Shown here: one piece after another, positions 59,560-64,000 of the stretch
Numbering within the stretch: the first letter of the stretch is position 1
How the letters are laid out: each line of letters begins with the position of its first letter
Origin: Propionispora vibrioides
Lineage (GTDB): Bacteria > Bacillota > Negativicutes > Propionisporales > Propionisporaceae
Direction: 5' to 3'
NCBI RefSeq assembly: GCF_900110485.1
Contig: NZ_FODY01000014.1
Location: 49,339 to 113,338 of the forward strand
DNA: 64,000 bases
Made by a program: the position numbers and the translations under genes
The notes under the pieces: generated by a model
Told to the model about the DNA's origin: nothing
Databases searched by the model: none
What the model saw: only the letters and a program-made list of their open reading frames with translations

Positions 59560-60291
59560 GTGACCAGAGCGCACGTAGACAAATTGAGCCGGATTCCTCT
59601 TTATTGCCAGCTTATGGATATTCTGATTGAGGATATTCAGCAGAATATGAAAGAAGACGATCAAATACCATCGGAACGCGAAATATGTGAACAATATAAC
59701 GTTAGCCGGTCCACCGTCCGGCAGGCTATGCAGGAAATGGAAAAGGACGGATATATTTATCGCGTTCATGGCAAGGGTACTTTTGTTGCGCCCTTAAAAT
59801 ATAATCAGGATTTATTAAAATTTTACAGCTTTACCGAAGCGATGAAAAAGCTGGGGAAGATTCCAGCTTCCAGGGTTTTGAAGTTTGAGGTGCTTTCCTG
59901 CGACCGGAAAGTTGCCCGCAAACTGGAGGCTGAGGAACACAGCAAAGTATATAAGTTTGTACGGTTGCGTCTGGCTGATGACAGGCCTATGATGTTGGAA
60001 ACGACGTATCTTCCGGTCGGAAGATTTCCTGGATTAACGAAAGAAAAGCTGGAAAGTATGGCTATGTACGATATGTTCTCCCAGGAGTTCAGTACCAGCA
60101 TCAGTTCAGCCAAGGAAGTCTTTCAGGCTGTCAGCATCAACGAAGAAGAAGCCTGGTATTTGCAAATTGACAAGGCGGTTCCCGGTCTTAAAATTGAACG
60201 CTATACCTATGAGCAGGACAATATAATCGAATATACGCGTAGTATAGCCAGAGGGGACAAATTTGAATATTGCATTACATTGAACAAGTAG
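59560..60291 (+). CDS. GntR-family regulator (HutC/UTRA type)
   Basis: About 243 residues. N-terminal GntR winged helix (IPSEREICEQYNVSRSTVRQAMQEMEKDGYIYRVHGKGTFV) at residues 30-70 and a C-terminal UTRA ligand domain from residue 85 (RVLKFEVLSC, LEAEEHSKVYKFVRLRLADD). The GTG start at 59560 follows AAAGGAG by 8 bases. UTRA regulators in PTS operons usually sense a sugar-6-phosphate. It should bind the TGGTACGTAC sites upstream of its own gene and of the PTS genes. Confidence 0.9.
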   Translation: MTRAHVDKLSRIPLYCQLMDILIEDIQQNMKEDDQIPSEREICEQYNVSRSTVRQAMQEMEKDGYIYRVHGKGTFVAPLKYNQDLLKFYSFTEAMKKLGKIPASRVLKFEVLSCDRKVARKLEAEEHSKVYKFVRLRLADDRPMMLETTYLPVGRFPGLTKEKLESMAMYDMFSQEFSTSISSAKEVFQAVSINEEEAWYLQIDKAVPGLKIERYTYEQDNIIEYTRSIARGDKFEYCITLNK

Positions 60292-60327
60292 CCGGCTTGC
60301 CGATGTAATGTTTTTTTAAACCTGAAC

Positions 60328-60339
60328 TGGTACGTACAT
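60328..60339 (+). promoter_or_regulatory. GntR operator 2, upstream of the PTS operon
   Basis: TGGTACGTACAT, with the ATCAT extension seen also at the third site. It lies 36 bases after the gntR stop and before the first IIB, over the presumed PTS promoter. Confidence 0.65.
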
Positions 60340-60502
60340 CATTACCTATTTTGCGATAATATATGACAAAACCAGGAGGAGGTGATGGACTGAGAAGCCG
60401 TTTTTTTGATCGCGCCAACACATTCATACTAACGAGAGGAGGTTCTGGCAACAGTTTTGTCAGGTAGCAGGGAACCGGAAGATGTGACAAGGGGGAGAGC
60501 CA
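60340..60502 (+). other. PTS operon leader
   Basis: Contains a very strong SD-like AGGAGGAGG near 60374 followed by a two-codon frame, a second AGAGGAGG near 60434 without a start, and GGGGGAGAGCC, the SD of the first IIB. No clear hairpin. Confidence 0.4.
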
Positions 60503-60973
60503 ATGGGAACACCTAATATTTTGCTAACCCGGATTGATAACCGGCTGGTGCATGGGCAAGTGGGCGTGACGTGGACCACTTCACTGGGAGCTAACTTACT
60601 GCTGGTAGCGGATGATGAAATTGTCAAGGACCCGCTTCAGCAACAATTGATGGCGGTTACCGCGGAAACATCCGGTGCGCAGATCCGCTTTTTTACGGTG
60701 GAACATACGGTAAACGTCATCCATAAAGCCTCGGCAAATCAAAAGATATTTATTATTTGCCGGACACCGGGAGAAGTCAGACGATTGGTTGCGGGCGGTG
60801 TGCCAATTAAAGAAGTGAACGTGGGCAATATGCATTTTGTTCAGGGTAAATGGCCGTTAAGCAAAAAGGTGTATGTCGACGATACCGACGTGCAGGATCT
60901 AAAGTATCTTCTGGAGCAGGGCGTAAGCGTGTTCATTCAGGATACGCCGGGAGATATTAAAAAATACATTTGA
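60503..60973 (+). CDS. PTS mannose-family IIB, first copy
   Basis: A 156-residue cytosolic phosphocarrier of the mannose/sorbose/GalNAc family. The phosphohistidine is in LLTRIDNRLVHGQV near residue 17. It passes phosphate from IIA to the sugar. About 50% alike by eye to the second IIB at 63138, differing mainly in the C-terminal half. Confidence 0.92.
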   Translation: MGTPNILLTRIDNRLVHGQVGVTWTTSLGANLLLVADDEIVKDPLQQQLMAVTAETSGAQIRFFTVEHTVNVIHKASANQKIFIICRTPGEVRRLVAGGVPIKEVNVGNMHFVQGKWPLSKKVYVDDTDVQDLKYLLEQGVSVFIQDTPGDIKKYI

Positions 60974-60999
60974 ATCATTCATGGGGAGGGGAAACAGGT

Positions 61000-61797
61000 A
61001 TGCACACCATTACTTTGCTGCAGGGTTTGGAACTCGGAATTATGGCAGTGATTATGGGAATTGATTTCTGGCTGGAAGGGTTGTTCTTGTTCCGGCCGAT
61101 TATTGTCTGCACGTTTACCGGAATTATTTTAGGTGATTTGAACCTGGGACTGGTTGCCGGAGGATTAACGGAGCTGGCTTTTGCCGGTCTGACTCCGGCC
61201 GGTGGTACGCAGCCGCCCAATCCTATTCTGGCCGGGGTAATGACGACCATTATTGCATTTACAACCGGCGTAGAAGCGCAAACGGCAATTGGCCTGGCTT
61301 TACCGTTCAGTTTCCTGATGCAGTATATCATTTTGTTTTACTATTCCAGCTTTTCCTTTTTTATGGCGAAAGCCGATACCTATGCTCAGGAAGCCAATGT
61401 GGCGGCTTTTGTCAAACTAAATATTTTGACGACAGCGATTGTGGCGCTAACTTATGGAATCGTCGTATTTTTGTGTACTTATGTTGCACAGGAGCCGATG
61501 CAAGTGCTGGTACAATCCATGCCCGCCTGGCTGACTCATGGTTTTGAAATTGCCGGCGGCATTTTACCGGCCGTTGGGTTTGGCATGTTGTTAAAAGTTA
61601 TGCTGAAACAGCAGTATATCCCCTATTTAATCATTGGCTTTTTGTTTGCATCCTTTATTCAATTCTCCAACTTATTGCCGGTAGCTTTGCTGGGGACGGC
61701 ATTCGCTATTTATGAATACTTTAATAGCAAGGACAGGTATCCGGTGATGCCGGCTGTCGGCGGGATGAAAGGGGAGGATTGCGATGAAGGAATCTAA
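61000..61797 (+). CDS. PTS mannose-family IIC
   Basis: A 265-residue membrane component with the family features GLELGIMAVIMGIDFWLEGLF and GLVAGGLTELAFAGLTPAGG near 45-65. It forms the channel with IID. ATG 61000 has GGGGAGGGG upstream. Overlaps IID by 14 bases. Confidence 0.92.
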   Translation: MHTITLLQGLELGIMAVIMGIDFWLEGLFLFRPIIVCTFTGIILGDLNLGLVAGGLTELAFAGLTPAGGTQPPNPILAGVMTTIIAFTTGVEAQTAIGLALPFSFLMQYIILFYYSSFSFFMAKADTYAQEANVAAFVKLNILTTAIVALTYGIVVFLCTYVAQEPMQVLVQSMPAWLTHGFEIAGGILPAVGFGMLLKVMLKQQYIPYLIIGFLFASFIQFSNLLPVALLGTAFAIYEYFNSKDRYPVMPAVGGMKGEDCDEGI

Positions 61798-62581
61798 GGT
61801 ACTGCTAAAAAGTGATATTACCAGGCTGGGCGTTATCTCATCTTTCCTACAGGCGAGCTTTAATTATGAAAGAATGCAGGCCGGCGGGTTTACCCTTGCC
61901 ATGCTGCCAGCCCTGCGCAAGATCTATCAGGGCGATAAGGCCAAGCTGGCGGCAGCGATGAAAGATAACCTTGAGTTTATTAATACCCATCCCAATCTTG
62001 TCGGGTTTTTAATGGGGCTGCTTATTTCTCTGGAGGAAAATGGAGAAGACCGGAGTCTGATCAAAGGATTGAAGGTAGCCTTGTTTGGTCCACTGGCTGG
62101 GATTGGCGATGCCATTTTCTGGTTTACTCTTTTGCCGATTGTCGCAGGTATCAGTGCTTCCTTTGCCCTGCAGGGAAGTGTTATCGGCCCGGTACTGTTC
62201 TTTGCGGTATATCTTACCGTATTTGCCCTGCGCATTGCCTGGACCCATTTAGGCTATAACCTGGGACTGAATGCTCTGGAAAAAATAAAAGATAGTTCGC
62301 GGACCATAGCCAAAGCGGCAACTATTTTAGGGGTAACGGTAATCGGCGGCTTGATAGCGTCCTATATCCACATTGAGGTCTTATCGGAGATTGCCATTAA
62401 TGCGGAGCACAGCGTATCTTTACAAAAAGACTTTTTCGATAAAATCTTCCCCAATCTTTTGCCCATGAGCTATGCCTTGTTCATGCTGTATCTGTTAAAA
62501 CGCCGGAAAATGAACCCTTCGCTGTTAATCCTGGCGACTTTTGCAGCAGCCATATTCTTTTCTTTTGTAGGAGTATTGTAA
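61784..62581 (+). CDS. PTS mannose-family IID
   Basis: A 265-residue membrane component. It begins with SDITRLGVISSFLQASFNYERMQAGGF and has LLGIGDAIFWFTLLPI-type sequence (GPLAGIGDAIFW) near 105, the IID signature. Paired with IIC; the two genes are coupled by overlapping ends. Confidence 0.92.
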   Translation: MKESKVLLKSDITRLGVISSFLQASFNYERMQAGGFTLAMLPALRKIYQGDKAKLAAAMKDNLEFINTHPNLVGFLMGLLISLEENGEDRSLIKGLKVALFGPLAGIGDAIFWFTLLPIVAGISASFALQGSVIGPVLFFAVYLTVFALRIAWTHLGYNLGLNALEKIKDSSRTIAKAATILGVTVIGGLIASYIHIEVLSEIAINAEHSVSLQKDFFDKIFPNLLPMSYALFMLYLLKRRKMNPSLLILATFAAAIFFSFVGVL

Positions 62582-62582
62582 A

Positions 62583-63014
62583 ATGAAAAAAATCATGATT
62601 GTTACCGGACACGGACAATTTGCCACAGCATTACAAAGTACCTTTGAACTATTGCTGGGCCCTACGGATGTACTGTATTTTGTGGACTTTACCGCTACAG
62701 ATACGGATAAATCCTTAAAAGAGTGTTTTGAGAGCATACTGGCGGCAAATGAGGACAGACAGGTTTTATTTGTGTGCGATATCCTGGGAGGGACTCCCTT
62801 TAAAGTTGCGGCGGAACTGGCCCTGCAGGCCGAGAACAGAGAAGTAGTGGCCGGTGTAAATATTGGCTCCATCATTGAAGCGATTTATCAGAATGAACAA
62901 ATGTCGGTGCAAGCCTTGGCGGATGCCGTTGTCAGAGCAAGCAGGAAAGGGACGCTGAGATTTGAAAAGGTGATAATTTCCCAGCCCTGTTCCGGACATA
63001 GTAATGGAATTTAG
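62583..63014 (+). CDS. PTS mannose-family IIA
   Basis: A 143-residue IIA with the phosphohistidine in TGHGQFATAL at residue 9 and FVCDILGGTPFKVAAEL near 60. Accepts phosphate from HPr. One base after IID. Confidence 0.92.
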   Translation: MKKIMIVTGHGQFATALQSTFELLLGPTDVLYFVDFTATDTDKSLKECFESILAANEDRQVLFVCDILGGTPFKVAAELALQAENREVVAGVNIGSIIEAIYQNEQMSVQALADAVVRASRKGTLRFEKVIISQPCSGHSNGI

Positions 63015-63072
63015 CAAGCAAGGCCAGGGTCGTATCAAAGGGGTGCGCCGATCAGGGATTCTCCATATTTAC

Positions 63073-63084
63073 TGGTACGCACAT
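63073..63084 (+). promoter_or_regulatory. GntR operator 3, upstream of the second IIB
   Basis: TGGTACGCACAT differs by one base from site 2 and has the same ATCAT extension. It is 54-65 bases before the IIB start, suggesting a separate promoter for that gene. Confidence 0.6.
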
Positions 63085-63137
63085 CATGACAATGCCAGAT
63101 CGGTTGTATTAAGTAAAGAATAAGGGGCGTGATTATA

Positions 63138-63611
63138 GTGCCGAACATTTTATTAACCAGGATTGACAATCGTTTGATTCATGGTCAGGTCGGCATGACC
63201 TGGACGAACCATTTGGGAGCCAATTTAATTGTAGTGGCCAATGATCAGGTTGCCACTGATGAAGTGCAGCAAAATCTGATGGATATGGCAGTGGCGGAAC
63301 CCATTGAAACCCGGTATTTTACGCTTCAGGAGACCATTGATAAAATTCATTATGCTGCAGAGGATCAACTGATTTTTCTGGTTGTCAAAACGCCGCAGGA
63401 TGTATTGCGGCTTGTAGCAGGGCAGGTACCGATTAAAAAAGTTAACATTGGAAATATGCATTTTAGTGAAGGGAAAAAGCAAATTTCCAGTACGGTATCG
63501 GTAGATGATGAGGATGTACGGGCCTTTCACAGGTTGCATGAATTAGGTGTGAAATTGGAAATACGTCGCGTGCCTGATGAGAAGAGCCTCGATATTTTAA
63601 AATTTATTTAA
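63138..63611 (+). CDS. PTS mannose-family IIB, second copy
   Basis: A 157-residue IIB with the phosphohistidine in RIDNRLIHGQV near residue 16. It differs from the first IIB mainly in the C-terminal half (KKQISSTVSVDDEDVRAFH), suggesting a different partner or sugar. GTG 63138 is preferred to GTG 63129. It is separated from IIA by 123 bases with an operator copy. Confidence 0.9.
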   Translation: MPNILLTRIDNRLIHGQVGMTWTNHLGANLIVVANDQVATDEVQQNLMDMAVAEPIETRYFTLQETIDKIHYAAEDQLIFLVVKTPQDVLRLVAGQVPIKKVNIGNMHFSEGKKQISSTVSVDDEDVRAFHRLHELGVKLEIRRVPDEKSLDILKFI

Positions 63612-63729
63612 CATAGCACAAAGCGTGAATGTCTGTTCAGCAAGAGAATGAATGATAAACAGAAAAATGAAAAGACCAGCTATGAAAAGTCAAGTACCAC
63701 AAGTTAAGAAATCTAAAAGGAGGTTATTT
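63612..63729 (+). other. Junction region between the PTS genes and the IS110 copy
   Basis: AT-rich, no gene. The right end of an IS110 element (which lacks long inverted repeats) probably lies here, but its exact boundary cannot be seen. Confidence 0.3.
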
Positions 63730-63774
63730 TTGGGCACAAGAAATAAGCCTATAATAGGCAAAGGATTTCAATAA
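63730..63774 (+). pseudogene. Short frame with strong SD cut off by an insertion
   Basis: TTG at 63730 has AAAAGGAGG 6 bases upstream and opens a 14-codon frame (MGTRNKPIIGKGFQ) that stops 2 bases before the end of the transposase gene. It may be the start of the next operon gene interrupted by the element, or chance. Confidence 0.35.
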
Positions 63775-63775
63775 G

Positions 63776-64000
63776 TTAAGCTAGAGGCACATAGGGTTTC
63801 TGATTTCTAAGAACTGCATGAATTATGTATGTGAGCTTCCTAGCAACAGCACCAGTTGCGGAAAAAGAATGCTTGCCTTGAGCGATTTTTTGGGTGTAAA
63901 AGTCTTTCAAAATGGGGTTATGTATTTTGGCAACATTAGCAGCTAACCAGATAGCTCTGCGCAAATAAGGGGAGCCACGTTTGGACATATGATTTTGGTT
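63776..64000 (-). mobile_element. IS110-family transposase, C-terminal part
   Basis: The final 75 codons of a DEDD-type IS110 transposase, continuing past the window edge. MSKRGSPYLRRAIWLAANVA (minus strand) is the Transposase_20 signature (K-R-G-S-P-Y-L-R-R) with the conserved serine. It ends at TAA 63776. The element's left end and the DEDD catalytic domain are outside the window. Confidence 0.85.

Noticed and set aside
60374..60393. Strong SD followed by ATG GAC TGA as a leader peptide
   Set aside because: Two codons are too few to act as an attenuator and no hairpin follows.
1..64000. tRNA and rRNA genes, origin of replication, prophage
   Set aside because: No cloverleaf, rRNA segment, DnaA-box cluster or phage structural gene was recognised by eye.

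Overview
The window comes from an endospore-forming diderm Firmicute, most likely a Negativicute of the Sporomusa/Pelosinus/Acetonema kind (inference). The basis is the combination of an SspF-like small acid-soluble spore protein and a YtaF/MntP-like membrane protein (both spore-former families), a full-length TonB-dependent outer-membrane receptor (which needs an outer membrane), a T-box leader, and clostridial-style PTS operons. No rRNA, tRNA or CRISPR array was seen.

Layout. 0-10 kb holds single genes and short divergent pairs: NAD salvage (pncB), a lipoprotein, an ArsR regulator with an old-yellow-enzyme gene, HxlR opposite two flavin/Fe-S redox genes, an SspF-like spore gene with two decayed relatives downstream, a secreted repeat protein, and a MerR regulator facing a carboxymuconolactone-decarboxylase-like gene over a 19-bp-spacer promoter. 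10.2-19.5 kb is a DeoR-controlled carbohydrate operon: tagatose/psicose-3-epimerase-like protein, class II ketose-bisphosphate aldolase, fructose-type PTS IIA/IIB/IIC, bicupin, DhaK, DhaL, HAD phosphatase and zinc alcohol dehydrogenase. 20-23.4 kb has a mannitol-type PTS pair, and a MarR regulator with a polyketide-cyclase/formamidase-like gene; the MarR start codon sits in the centre of a 24-bp perfect palindrome. 23.5-33.8 kb holds gene remnants, a diguanylate cyclase, a DUF1254 protein, an MFS/TetR pair, a TonB-dependent receptor, a Trp-type T-box with trpB2, and a coiled-coil protein.

34-57 kb is a complete B12-dependent 1,2-propanediol (possibly also glycerol) microcompartment locus. A PocR-domain histidine kinase and an AraC-type response regulator precede a permease, an EutJ-like chaperone, a divergent iron alcohol dehydrogenase (PduQ role), cobS, a cobalamin riboswitch with cobT, and then the main operon pduU-V-A-B-C-D-E-G-H-K-J-L-flavoprotein-N-O-P-T followed by a MntP/YtaF-like gene. 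Seven shell proteins, the diol dehydratase, its reactivase, the adenosyltransferase, the aldehyde dehydrogenase and the phosphotransacylase are all present. Several enzymes carry short amphipathic helices typical of cargo tags, including an unusual one at the C terminus of PduH.

57-64 kb has a signal-less amidase, a P1-family peptidase, and a GntR-controlled mannose/GalNAc-family PTS (IIB, IIC, IID, IIA, second IIB) with three copies of a TGGTACGTAC-type operator. It ends at an IS110-family transposase that runs out of the window. Small palindromic MITE-like elements of two related families occur at 6.2, 19.8-20.1 and 35.3-35.6 kb; one truncated copy supplies the stop codon of the PocR kinase gene.
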